DNA of 64,000 nucleotides from Streptomyces griseus. GTDB taxonomy: Bacteria; Actinomycetota; Actinomycetes; Streptomycetales; Streptomycetaceae. The stretch covers positions 925,773 to 989,772 of the forward strand of contig NZ_MDKB01000001.1 in the NCBI RefSeq assembly GCF_001715295.1. Direction: 5' to 3'. This document shows positions 1-7,882 of this stretch, piece after piece. Under the pieces are notes generated by a model. The model ran no database searches, was not told where the DNA came from, and was given only the letters and a program-made list of their open reading frames with translations. A program made the position numbers and the translations under genes. Each line of letters opens with the position of its first letter. Position 1 is the stretch's first letter.

Positions 1-82
1 CATACAGCACGCTCGCACCGACCAGGATGTTCGCGACGATACGGCCGTACGGCCGGGTGGAGGAAGCGGTGGTGGTACTCAC
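1..82 (-). CDS. Carbohydrate ABC transporter permease, N-terminal fragment
   Basis: Only the first 27 codons are in the window. The GTG start at 82-80 gives a Ser/Thr-rich N-terminus followed by the beginning of a hydrophobic segment (IVANILVGASVLY). It overlaps the stop of the preceding permease by four bases (GTGA), so the two are translationally coupled. Position in a binding protein, permease, permease order predicts the second (MalG-like, CUT1) inner-membrane subunit of the sugar importer. The assignment rests on context because the EAA loop lies outside the window. Confidence 0.7.
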   Translation of the reverse strand, partial: MSTTTASSTRPYGRIVANILVGASVLY

Positions 83-1065
83 GATCGGGCCTTCCTGGGG
101 TCGGGAACGCGCTGGGTACTGCGGGTCGTTCCGCGCGTCACCACGTAGGACAGGGCGCAGCACACGACCAGGAGGAGGACCGAGGCGGCGGACGCCAGGC
201 CGTAGTTGTTGCGGGTGAAGGCCGCGTCGAAGATGTACATGTTGGGCGTGTAGCGCGGGCCGACCAGCGGGGTGGCCCGACTCAGCAACATCGGCTCGGT
301 GAAGAGCTGGAGCGTGGCGATCGTGGTGAAGACGGCCACGGTGGACAGTGTGCTGCGGATCAGCGGCACTTTGATCATCAGGGCCGTGCGCACCGGGCCC
401 GCGCCGTCGACCTCGGCGGCCTCGACGAGTTCGCGGGGAATGGCCCGTAGCGCGGCGAAGAAGATGACGGCGGTGTAGCCGAGCCCGCTCCACAGCGCGA
501 TATTCACCAGGGACGGGATCAGCATGCTCAGGCCCAGGAAGTTGACGGTGAGGTCGGCCTTGCTCAGCAGATCGAGGACGGGCGAGATTCCGGGCGTGTA
601 GAGGTAGAGCCAGATGACGGTGGCGATGATGCCGGGCACGGCGTGCGGCACGAACAGCACGGTCTGGCTCAGCTGACGGGCTCGCACCAGTCCCGAGTCG
701 AACAGCAGGGCCAGGGCGAGTGCGCCGGCCAGGACCAGCGGGATGAACACCAGTGCGTACAGGAGGGTGGTGCCGACGCCACGTACGAAGCTGGGATCGG
801 CCAGCACGGCCGCGTAGTTGCGCAGCCCCACGAAGGTGGTGTGCGCGTTACCGAAGCCGAGGCCGGTGTGGGTCTCGGAGAAGAAGCTCAGTCTCACCGC
901 GTACAGGACCGGGATCAGGAACACGGCGAACAGCAGCAGGGTGAAGGGCCCGAGGAGCACCCCGACTGCCTGGCGCCGCGGACTGTGTGAGCGCGCCGCG
1001 GTGGTGTGCGGAGCGCTCGGTGCGCCCGTGGTCCGGGGCTTGCCGGGAGCGGTGGTGGTACTCAC
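79..1065 (-). CDS. Carbohydrate ABC transporter permease (MalF/UgpA type)
   Basis: This is a 328-residue inner-membrane permease of a CUT1 sugar importer. After a basic, Pro/Ser-rich cytoplasmic N-terminus there is a first membrane span near residue 40 (LLGPFTLLLFAVFLIPVLYA), then about five more. A typical EAA-like cytoplasmic loop is visible in 'ELVEAAEVDGAG', which docks the ATPase. The GTG start at 1065 overlaps the stop of the substrate-binding gene (GTGA) and matches the N-terminus of the downstream sister permease (VSTTTA). No ATP-binding subunit is encoded nearby, which is usual for Streptomyces CUT1 systems that share the MsiK ATPase. The exact sugar is not readable from the sequence. 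Confidence 0.92.
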   Translation of the reverse strand: MSTTTAPGKPRTTGAPSAPHTTAARSHSPRRQAVGVLLGPFTLLLFAVFLIPVLYAVRLSFFSETHTGLGFGNAHTTFVGLRNYAAVLADPSFVRGVGTTLLYALVFIPLVLAGALALALLFDSGLVRARQLSQTVLFVPHAVPGIIATVIWLYLYTPGISPVLDLLSKADLTVNFLGLSMLIPSLVNIALWSGLGYTAVIFFAALRAIPRELVEAAEVDGAGPVRTALMIKVPLIRSTLSTVAVFTTIATLQLFTEPMLLSRATPLVGPRYTPNMYIFDAAFTRNNYGLASAASVLLLVVCCALSYVVTRGTTRSTQRVPDPRKARS

Positions 1066-2429
1066 TTCTGCCTCGCCTTCAGGCCCAGGCTGCGCATGTC
1101 GGGCAGGGTCTCGGCCTGCGCGGTGCGCAGCGCCTCGGTGATCTTCGTGCCGTACGAGAGCCTGGCCAGGCCGTTGTGCAGGGAGGTGGCGGTGGCCTGC
1201 ATCCGTGGCCCCCAGGTCCAGCCTGTGCGCAGCAGGCGGGCCTGGCCGGTCACCAGGCCGTACAGGTCCTGGCCGTCGTAGAAGTCGGTCTTGAACTGAT
1301 GTGAAGCCGCTTCGACCTGGGTGACCGCAGCGGGGAAGAGGCTCGACCGGCCGCTGGAGAGCCGGGCGGTGATCGCCTCGGGTGTCGTCGACATCCACTC
1401 CAGGAAGCGCATGGCGCGCTCCTTGCGCGGGCTGCCGGCGGTGATGGCGTGCAGGGAGACGCCGTCGGTGCCCAGGACCGGCTTTCCCGTGTCCCACTGA
1501 GGCAGCGGTGCCACGCGCCAGCGACCGGAGGTGCCGGGCACCGAGGAAGCCAAAGCCGCGAGACCCCACGGCCCCACGATGTGGGCCGCGACCCGGCCGC
1601 GGGCCAGCGCGGACATCCACTCCTGGCTGCTGCCGGGGGCCACGAGGAGCAGATCCTCGTCGATCAGCTTCTGCCAGTAGTCAGCGACCCGGCGGGTGGG
1701 CTCGTCGAGGAAGTCGACCACCCAGCTGTCGCCTTCGACGGCGAACCAGCGTCCGCCGCTCTGCATGGCGTGGCCGGCCAGCACGTTGTAGGCATTGGGA
1801 TGGAAGGTGGTCAGATGGATGCCGGAGCGACGCCTGAGTCTGCGCGCCGCGTCGTGGAACTCCCCCCAGGTGGTCGGTACATCGATGCGGTGGGCGTCGA
1901 GTATGTCGGTGCGGTAGGCCAGCAGCATGGGGCCCAGGTCCAGCGGGATGCCGTACACCCGGCCGTCGAGCGTGCCGTTGGTCCATGCCTGCGGGCCGAG
2001 TTGTGTGCGCAGCCGCGGGGGGACCAGGTCGGTGACGTCGGCGCACACGCCGTCGATGGCGAAGGACGGCAGGTCGGCGTCGACGACGGTGACGATGTCC
2101 GGGGCGTTCCCGGCACGGGCAGCGTTGGAGATCTTGGCGTTGCCGCCCGCGAGGCCCGACGTCATGGGGGAGTAGTCGACCGGGTCGTCGGGGTGGGTGG
2201 CGTTCCACCGGGCGACCAGGGTGTCGGTGCCGCGCAGGGCCGACCAGAAGGTGACGGGACCGTCGGGGTCGCTCTGAGCACCCGACGTACTGCTGCAGGC
2301 CGTCGCGCCGACGCCGGCCAGCGCGGTCCAGAGCCCGGCGGCCAGAACGCCGCGCCTGCTCGGTGAGCGGCCGGGACGCGGGCCGAACGCAGCGCCGTCT
2401 GCGGGACTTCCGAGAGCCGCCCCGGTCAT
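1062..2429 (-). CDS. Extracellular sugar-binding lipoprotein of ABC importer
   Basis: This is a 455-residue family 1 (MalE/UgpB-like) solute-binding protein. The N-terminus carries a twin-arginine-like motif (SRRGVLAAG) followed by a hydrophobic stretch and a lipobox ending at Cys near residue 45 (GATAC). It is therefore probably Tat-exported and lipid-anchored on the outer face of the membrane. The body has the usual periplasmic-binding features such as 'GSPRKERAMRFLEWMSTTPE'. The ATG at 2429 has an AAGGCGG ribosome site about seven bases upstream. It is the first gene of the importer and overlaps the next permease by four bases. The substrate is unknown, but the neighbouring oxidoreductases and hydrolases suggest an amino-sugar or uronate-containing oligosaccharide. 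Confidence 0.9.
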   Translation of the reverse strand: MTGAALGSPADGAAFGPRPGRSPSRRGVLAAGLWTALAGVGATACSSTSGAQSDPDGPVTFWSALRGTDTLVARWNATHPDDPVDYSPMTSGLAGGNAKISNAARAGNAPDIVTVVDADLPSFAIDGVCADVTDLVPPRLRTQLGPQAWTNGTLDGRVYGIPLDLGPMLLAYRTDILDAHRIDVPTTWGEFHDAARRLRRRSGIHLTTFHPNAYNVLAGHAMQSGGRWFAVEGDSWVVDFLDEPTRRVADYWQKLIDEDLLLVAPGSSQEWMSALARGRVAAHIVGPWGLAALASSVPGTSGRWRVAPLPQWDTGKPVLGTDGVSLHAITAGSPRKERAMRFLEWMSTTPEAITARLSSGRSSLFPAAVTQVEAASHQFKTDFYDGQDLYGLVTGQARLLRTGWTWGPRMQATATSLHNGLARLSYGTKITEALRTAQAETLPDMRSLGLKARQK

Positions 2430-2501
2430 GGCAGCCGCCTTGGGATCGGGAAGACCGGAAAGGGAAACAGGGAGGACATGGGCGCACCTCTTCGGGGACG
2501 T

Positions 2502-3344
2502 TCAGGAATGGGCGGGACGGCCGGACGGGGTGGGGCCGGCGGGAGAGGGCGGGGTGTCCGCGAGTGGGTCGAGAGCGTCGAGCACGTGGTGGAACGCGGT
2601 CAGTGCATGGTCGAGACGGGCGGCCCGGGGGTACCAGGCACGCTCCCACTCCAGGCTGATCCAGCCCTGGTAGCCGAGCCTGTGCAACTGCTCGGTGACG
2701 GCGGCCAACGGGAGGACGCCGTGGCCCGGCAGGATCGGGCGAAGGTCGGTGGGGGTGGCGACATCCTTGAACTGGACGTGCCGGATCCAGGGACCGAGCA
2801 CGGCGGCGGTGTGATCCGGGGTCTCCCCCGCGCGCCAGGGATTGACCGCGTCCCAGACCGCGCCCACAGCAGGGGAGGCGACGGCCTCGAGGACATCGGT
2901 GACCTGTGCGCCGGTGAGGAACTCGTCGTGGGTCTCCAGTAGGACGTCCACGCCCAGCCGCGCAGCCAGCGGGGCGGCCTGGGACAGACGGCGGACCGCT
3001 CGCTCGCGCCGTCCCTCCGGCCGGTCGGCTCCGCCGCCGAAGACCCGCACGCAGGGAGCGCCGAGCCTGGCGGCCAGACGCAGGTGCCCGGCCAGGTCCT
3101 CCACCACGTCCGCGCCGTCGGCGGCGACCTGGACGTACGACGCCAGGCAGACGATGTCCAGGCCCGCCGAGGCCAGGTGTGCGGCGACCCTGTCGGCTTC
3201 GGCGTCCGGCATGCCAGGGTAGGCCAGTTGGCCGTCTGCACAGCGCAGTTCGACACCGTCGCAGGGGCCGGTCCGGGCAAGTCGTACCACCTCGTCGAGG
3301 CCTGCTCCAGGGCAGCCGAGTGTGCTGAAGGCACGCCGGTTCAC
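2502..3344 (-). CDS. Sugar phosphate isomerase/epimerase-like TIM-barrel protein
   Basis: This is a 280-residue protein of the AP-endonuclease-2-like TIM-barrel family (IolE/IolI/xylose-isomerase-like). Barrel landmarks are visible: an N-terminal 'FSTLGCPG' strand, 'LETHDEF' and 'VGAVWDAVNPW' mid-protein, a 'HVQFKDV' metal-ligand strand near residue 190, and 'GWISLEWER' near the C-terminus. Together these supply the Glu/Asp/His metal site. The GTG start at 3344 overlaps the upstream Gfo/Idh gene (GTGA). Pairing of this family with a Gfo/Idh/MocA dehydrogenase is a common sugar-acid or inositol-type catabolic module. The precise reaction cannot be named. Confidence 0.85.
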   Translation of the reverse strand: MNRRAFSTLGCPGAGLDEVVRLARTGPCDGVELRCADGQLAYPGMPDAEADRVAAHLASAGLDIVCLASYVQVAADGADVVEDLAGHLRLAARLGAPCVRVFGGGADRPEGRRERAVRRLSQAAPLAARLGVDVLLETHDEFLTGAQVTDVLEAVASPAVGAVWDAVNPWRAGETPDHTAAVLGPWIRHVQFKDVATPTDLRPILPGHGVLPLAAVTEQLHRLGYQGWISLEWERAWYPRAARLDHALTAFHHVLDALDPLADTPPSPAGPTPSGRPAHS

Positions 3345-4363
3345 GCCGGAACTCCTTCGAGGGGCAGGGCGACCCGGGCGCCCTCCGCCGCCGAGCGGTA
3401 CACGGCGAGCGCGGCAGCCACCACCGACCGGCCGTAGGCGGCGTCCACATACCGTGCGCCCGCCTCGCCGCGGGCAGCGGCGACGAAGCCGTCCAACTGG
3501 GCTCGCAGCGCCTGCTCCTGCCGGCCGGGGTCGGCGTCGAGCAACCGTACGGAGCTGCCGCCGCGCAGCAGGAACAACCCTTCGGTGGCGGAGACGCGCA
3601 GCGTCGCCCGGTCCATGACCACCTCGGTCTCGTCGAAGTACGGGGCGCCGCGGCTGGTCAGGGCGAGGCTTGCGCCGGTGCCGTCGGCCAGCTCCACCAG
3701 GGCGAGGGCGTCGGTCTCCACCTCGACGCCGTCCCTGCCCCGGACCACACCGCTGACCTGCCGCACCGGGGAGCCGGTGAGCCATTGGATGCGGTCCAGG
3801 CCGTGGGTGCCGACGTTGAGGACGATGCCGCCTCCGGCCAGCTCACGGTCGAAGAACCAGGAGGGCCGCGAGCCGGGCTCGTAGTGCGCCGAGCGCCGGT
3901 GCGTCACCAGCACGGGCCGGCCGTGATCCCCGGAGGCGACGAGACGCCGCGCCTCCTGGACCAGCGGGTCGAAGTGCACGACATGAGCGACGGCGAGCAG
4001 GGTGCCGGCCCGGTCACAGGCGTCGATCATCCGGGTGCAGTCCTCGACGGTCGTCGCCATCGGCTTCTCCACCAGGACGTGCAGCCCGGCAGCTGCGGCA
4101 TCGGTGACCATCGGCGTGTGCAGGGAGTGCGGTGCCGCGACGATGACCGCGTCGAGCTCGGCTGCCGCGAACATGTCCCGGTGTGCGGAGAAGACGGGCA
4201 CACCGGAAGGCGCCAGGTCGCGGGCTGCGGAGGGGAGCGTGTCGCAGATCGCGGCTATCCGGTAGCCCGTGGCGTCCGCCGCCGCCCGGACATGGGCGGC
4301 GCCGACGCTCCCTGCGCCGATCACCCCGATGCGGAACCGGCCGGTGATCGGGTTGCTGCTCAT
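3341..4363 (-). CDS. Gfo/Idh/MocA family NAD(P)-dependent oxidoreductase
   Basis: This 340-residue cytoplasmic dehydrogenase opens with a Rossmann fold (RIGVIGAGSVGAAH, residues about 9-22). It carries the family's 'EKPMATT' motif, whose Lys contacts cofactor and substrate, and a C-terminal alpha/beta domain with 'GGGIVLNVGTHGLD'. The ATG at 4363 is chosen because AGGAG lies eight bases upstream on the minus strand. It is coupled to the downstream TIM-barrel gene and lies 82 bases after the regulator, so the regulator, dehydrogenase, isomerase and transporter could form one leftward operon. Members oxidise or reduce sugars, inositols or sugar acids; the substrate here is unassigned. Confidence 0.9.
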   Translation of the reverse strand: MSSNPITGRFRIGVIGAGSVGAAHVRAAADATGYRIAAICDTLPSAARDLAPSGVPVFSAHRDMFAAAELDAVIVAAPHSLHTPMVTDAAAAGLHVLVEKPMATTVEDCTRMIDACDRAGTLLAVAHVVHFDPLVQEARRLVASGDHGRPVLVTHRRSAHYEPGSRPSWFFDRELAGGGIVLNVGTHGLDRIQWLTGSPVRQVSGVVRGRDGVEVETDALALVELADGTGASLALTSRGAPYFDETEVVMDRATLRVSATEGLFLLRGGSSVRLLDADPGRQEQALRAQLDGFVAAARGEAGARYVDAAYGRSVVAAALAVYRSAAEGARVALPLEGVPA

Positions 4364-4445
4364 GCATGTCTCCTGTCGAAAAGGTGGAAAAAGACCGAAC
4401 GAAGGGCCGGCCCGGATGGCGAGTGGACGGTGTCGGCAGGGGAAG

Positions 4446-5585
4446 TCACACCGACGCTGCGGGCCGCACGGCACCGCAGGAGGCGCGGACCACGAGCCGG
4501 GGCTGGATCTCCGCGCGGTGGCAGAGGGCGTCGTGGCCCGCCTCCAACCGGCGCAGCAGGAGCTGGGCCGCCAGCGCGCCCACCTCGGCCTTGGGGGGCG
4601 AGACCGCGGTGAGTGGTACGTCGCCGACCTCCGCCACCTCGTCGTCGTAGGCGACGACCGCGAGGTCGTCCGGCACCGTCAGCCCCTGGCGCCGGGCCTC
4701 GACCACCAGAGCCGCGGCGTCCCGGTCGCCGTGGCAGAAGACGGCCGTGACACCTGCGGCGGCGCAGGAACGCACGTACGCGGCGATCTCCGCCGCCGCC
4801 CACCCCTCCTGCCGGGCCACCGAGCCGTCGACGACGTCGAGCCCGAGCAGCGCCGCAGCCTCGTCGAAGCCCTGGGCGACGCGCGCCGACGTGCCGGTAC
4901 GCCTCCTGCCCAGATGCCCCACCCGCTGGTGGCCCAGGCCGTGAAGGTGACGCAGGGCGAGACAGACGCCGCCGCTGTGGTCGGTGCCCACGTACGACGT
5001 GGGGTCGTCAGGCTCCGGCGCCGGGGGCCTGCGCTCCACCAGGACGTAGGGCAGCGGGAGTTCCCGCAGGCCGTCCACGTATCCCTGGGGGTCGCTCATC
5101 AGGTGCAGGTTCGGTACGAGCAGCAGACCTTGCACACCACTGTCCAGCATGGCCCGCAACTCGTCCCGCTCGACGCCGAGGTCGTACTTGGACGAGGCCA
5201 GGACGACACCTGCCCCCGCCTCCCGCAGCACCCGCTGAACCCCGTCCACCACCCGCGGGTAGTAGTACGTCGTGGACGGCACGAGCACACCGATGAGCCG
5301 GCGGCCCTCCGGTGCCCCCGCAGACTCGGGGGGAGCGGAGGCCTCGGGTGTGACGAAGGTGCCGGAGCCCTGACGCCGCTGGACGATGCCCTCGGCGACC
5401 AGTTCCCCCACCGCGCGGCGAACGGTATTGACGCTCACCGCCAGCGTCTCGGCCAGTTCCCGCTCGACCGGAAGCTGGGCACCGGGGGCCCACAGGCCGT
5501 TCTCGATGTCGACACGCAGACGGTTTGCGAGGTGCAGGTATTTGGGGCGTTGAAGGAATGAATCCTTCTCTCTTGCCGACTTCAT
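4446..5585 (-). CDS. GntR-HTH / LacI-type sensor transcriptional regulator
   Basis: This 379-residue repressor-like protein has the AraR arrangement. A GntR winged helix-turn-helix occupies residues about 10-80 (LPVERELAETLAVSVNTVRRAV...GTFV), followed by a periplasmic-binding-protein-like sugar sensor resembling LacI/GalR. The sensor includes 'GVLVPSTTYYYP', 'GLGHQRVGHLG' and a C-terminal 'LVVRASCG'. The ATG at 5585 is preferred by homology; a TTG at 5603 in frame would add six residues. The start codon region itself contains a copy of the TTCATTCC half-site found in the divergent promoter, which points to autoregulation. It probably controls both the leftward transport operon and the rightward genes from 5704. 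Confidence 0.88.
   Translation of the reverse strand: MKSAREKDSFLQRPKYLHLANRLRVDIENGLWAPGAQLPVERELAETLAVSVNTVRRAVGELVAEGIVQRRQGSGTFVTPEASAPPESAGAPEGRRLIGVLVPSTTYYYPRVVDGVQRVLREAGAGVVLASSKYDLGVERDELRAMLDSGVQGLLLVPNLHLMSDPQGYVDGLRELPLPYVLVERRPPAPEPDDPTSYVGTDHSGGVCLALRHLHGLGHQRVGHLGRRRTGTSARVAQGFDEAAALLGLDVVDGSVARQEGWAAAEIAAYVRSCAAAGVTAVFCHGDRDAAALVVEARRQGLTVPDDLAVVAYDDEVAEVGDVPLTAVSPPKAEVGALAAQLLLRRLEAGHDALCHRAEIQPRLVVRASCGAVRPAASV
5551..5565. promoter_or_regulatory. Internal half-site of the GntR-type operator
   Basis: The segment holds AGGAATGAATcC, matching ten of the first ten bases of the right arm of the palindrome at 5680-5691. It lies inside the first codons of the regulator gene. A second partial match (TTCATTCC) covers the regulator start codon at 5582-5589. 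Repetition of the same half-site around one divergent promoter supports a specific operator. This is inferred from sequence only. Confidence 0.45.
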
Positions 5586-5594
5586 TCCAGGAGA

Positions 5595-5620
5595 TTGCGT
5601 CAAACACGCTCTTGCGTCAA
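5595..5620. repeat. Direct repeat TTGCGTCAA x2 upstream of regulator
   Basis: TTGCGTCAA occurs at 5595-5603 and 5612-5620, a centre-to-centre distance of 17 bp. The copies lie in the intergenic region immediately upstream of the regulator's start. They may be binding sites for a second factor, or -35-like elements reading leftward (TTGACG on the minus strand). The function is inferred. Confidence 0.4.
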
Positions 5621-5662
5621 CAGGTTCACAGTGCTTTTGTGGCCACGCGGCAATAAATTGGA

Positions 5663-5691
5663 GAATTCATTCCTCTCGCAGGAATGAATTC
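5663..5691. promoter_or_regulatory. Perfect palindromic operator candidate between divergent genes
   Basis: GAATTCATTCCT at 5663-5674 and AGGAATGAATTC at 5680-5691 are exact reverse complements separated by five bases. The element ends 12 bases before the ATG of the rightward epimerase gene and faces the GntR-type regulator gene. It is AT-rich in very GC-rich DNA. Position, symmetry and the additional half-sites make it the best operator candidate for that regulator. Confidence 0.65.
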
Positions 5692-5703
5692 TGGGCGGGA
5701 GAG

Positions 5704-6741
5704 ATGATGTGCGAATTGCTGACGGGGATAGCGGACCTTCAGGAGGAACTCGGCCGGCCGGGACCCGGACTGGTGGCCGATGCCCGTTCCTGGCCCGGTG
5801 ACGTACTGGTCCTGGGGGCGGGCGGGAAGACCGGCTCGGGGATCGCGGCCATGGCCCGCCGCGCGCTCGACGGCGCGGGCCACACGGACTCCCGGGTCCT
5901 CGCGGTGTCCCGGTGGACCGACCCGGCCCCGCGCGAACAACTCGCGGAGCACGGCGTCGAGACGGTCACCGCCGACCTGTCCGACCCGGGCGCCCTGGCG
6001 GCGCTGCCCGACGCCGGCGCGGTGATCCACCTGGCCGGCGCCAAGTTCGGCACCGCCGCCGCACCCGAGCAGGCGTGGATGACCAACACGGTGCTGCCGG
6101 ACCACGTCGCCCGGCGCTGGCCCGGAGCCCGGATCGTCGCCCTGTCCACGGGCAACGTGTACGGGATGACCGCCCCGGTCACCGGCGGCTCCCTGGAGAG
6201 CGACGCGCCCCGGCCGGAGGGCGACTACGCCCTCACCTGCCTCGGCCGCGAGCGGGTCTTCACCCACGCCGCCCACACCCGGAACACCCCCGTCGCCCTG
6301 ATCCGCCTCAACTACGCCGTCGAGCCTCGCTACGGCGTGCTGGCCGACCTCGCCCGCACCCTGCTCGCAGGGCAGCCCGTCGCTCTGGACACCGGCGCGG
6401 TCAACGTCGTCTGGCAGCGCTACGCCAACGAGGTCGTCCTGCGCAGCATCGGACACGCCCGCGGCGGCACGCCCTTCACCCTGAACCTCACCGGACCGGA
6501 GACCGCCGGCGTCCGCACGCTCGCCCTGCGGCTCGCCGAACGCCTCGACGTGAAGGCCGTGTTCACGGGGGAGGCACCCGCCACCAGCCTGCTCAGCGAC
6601 GCCACCGCATGCCACGCCCTGTTCGGATACCCGGACCGCACCCTCGGGCAGCTCATCGACCTGCAAGCGGCCTGGCTCCGAGCAGGCAACGCACTATGGG
6701 ACAAGCCGACCAAGTTCGAGCGCAGGGACGGACGCTTCTGA
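5704..6741 (+). CDS. NAD-dependent epimerase/dehydratase family protein
   Basis: This is a 345-residue extended short-chain dehydrogenase/reductase. An unusual 30-residue N-terminal extension precedes the dinucleotide-binding loop VLGAGGKTGSG (residues about 36-46). 'VIHLAGAKFGT' and 'VALSTGNVYG' match the NAD pocket and the Ser/Thr catalytic strand. The expected Tyr-x-x-x-Lys motif reads YALTC here, so the catalytic Lys position is a Cys. Either chemistry is altered or the protein binds rather than oxidises its ligand. It is coupled to the downstream DapA-like gene through a TGATG overlap. A role in uronate or deoxysugar processing is plausible but not proven. Confidence 0.8.
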   Translation: MMCELLTGIADLQEELGRPGPGLVADARSWPGDVLVLGAGGKTGSGIAAMARRALDGAGHTDSRVLAVSRWTDPAPREQLAEHGVETVTADLSDPGALAALPDAGAVIHLAGAKFGTAAAPEQAWMTNTVLPDHVARRWPGARIVALSTGNVYGMTAPVTGGSLESDAPRPEGDYALTCLGRERVFTHAAHTRNTPVALIRLNYAVEPRYGVLADLARTLLAGQPVALDTGAVNVVWQRYANEVVLRSIGHARGGTPFTLNLTGPETAGVRTLALRLAERLDVKAVFTGEAPATSLLSDATACHALFGYPDRTLGQLIDLQAAWLRAGNALWDKPTKFERRDGRF

Positions 6742-7802
6742 TGCCGCCCACCCTCCCCCTGGCCACCGCCGAACTCCTGCACCGCGGCTCCGTCATCCCC
6801 GCCCATCCCCTGGCCCTGCACGCCGACCGGACTCTGGACGAGCGACGCCAGCGCGCCCTGACCCGCTACTACGTGGCAGCCGGCGCGGGGGGCGTGGCCG
6901 TCGGCGTCCACACCACCCAATTCGCCGTCCGCGACCACGGACTGCTGCGCGCCGTGCTCGAACTCGCCGCGCAGGAGGCCGGCCAAGCCGTCGGCGACCG
7001 GCCCTTCCTGCGCATCGCAGGCGTCTGCGGGCCCGTGCGACAGGCTGTCCAAGAGACCCACACCGCCCGCGAACTGGGCTACGACGCTGTCCTCGTCTCA
7101 CCCGCCGGGCTGCCCGAGGCGGACCTGGACGCCCTCCTGGACCGTAGCGCCGCCATCGGTGAGGTACTGCCCGTGATCGGCTTCTACCTCCAGGAGGCCG
7201 TCGGCGGCCGGTATCTGCCCCGCACCTACTGGCGACGGCTGGCCGACCAGGAGTCGACCGTCGCGGTCAAGGCCGCTCCCTTCGACCGCTACCGCACCCT
7301 CGAACTCGTCCAGGGCATCGCCGCCTCCGACCGTGGCGACGACGTGGCCCTGTACACCGGCAACGACGACACCATCGTCGCCGACCTGCTCACCCCCTAC
7401 CACGTCTCCGGCCCGGCGGGCCCGGTCGTACGCCACTTCACCGGCGGGCTCCTCGGCCACTGGGCGGTGTGGACCCGCTCCGCGGTGCGGCTGCTCGACG
7501 ACATCCACGCCGCCCGCGCCGGCGACCAGGCTGCCCGACGGCGCGCCCTGGCCCGGCTGGCCGGGGACACCGACGCCAACGCGGCCGTCTACGACGTGCG
7601 TGGCGGCTTCGCCGGCTGCATCGCGGGAGTTCACGAGGTGCTCCGCCGCCAGGACCTGTTCACCGGCGTCTGGTGCCTGGACCCCGCGGAAGGTCTCTCG
7701 CCCGGCCAGGCCGAGGAGATCGCCCGCGTACACACCGCTTACCCCTGGCTCCGAGAGGAGGACGTGTTCGTCGCCGAGGGGCTGCCCCGCTGGCTGTCTT
7801 GA
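6741..7802 (+). CDS. Dihydrodipicolinate synthase (DapA) family aldolase/lyase
   Basis: This is a 353-residue TIM-barrel class I aldolase or lyase, somewhat longer than true DapA (about 290-300). The Schiff-base Lys is K177 in 'VAVKAAPF', and the proton-relay Tyr is probably Y149 in 'IGFYLQE'. The ATG at 6741 overlaps the stop of the epimerase gene by one base. Paralogues of this length in actinobacteria usually act in sugar-acid catabolism (keto-deoxy-sugar acid dehydration or retro-aldol cleavage) rather than lysine synthesis. The flanking transporter, dehydrogenase and lyase support that reading. The substrate is unknown. Confidence 0.85.
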   Translation: MPPTLPLATAELLHRGSVIPAHPLALHADRTLDERRQRALTRYYVAAGAGGVAVGVHTTQFAVRDHGLLRAVLELAAQEAGQAVGDRPFLRIAGVCGPVRQAVQETHTARELGYDAVLVSPAGLPEADLDALLDRSAAIGEVLPVIGFYLQEAVGGRYLPRTYWRRLADQESTVAVKAAPFDRYRTLELVQGIAASDRGDDVALYTGNDDTIVADLLTPYHVSGPAGPVVRHFTGGLLGHWAVWTRSAVRLLDDIHAARAGDQAARRRALARLAGDTDANAAVYDVRGGFAGCIAGVHEVLRRQDLFTGVWCLDPAEGLSPGQAEEIARVHTAYPWLREEDVFVAEGLPRWLS

Positions 7803-7882
7803 GGTCCGCCCCCGAGGTGTGTCCCCACCACCCCATCCGTCCCCGTCGCCGGGACGTACACCGTGAAGAGGAAGGACGAACG

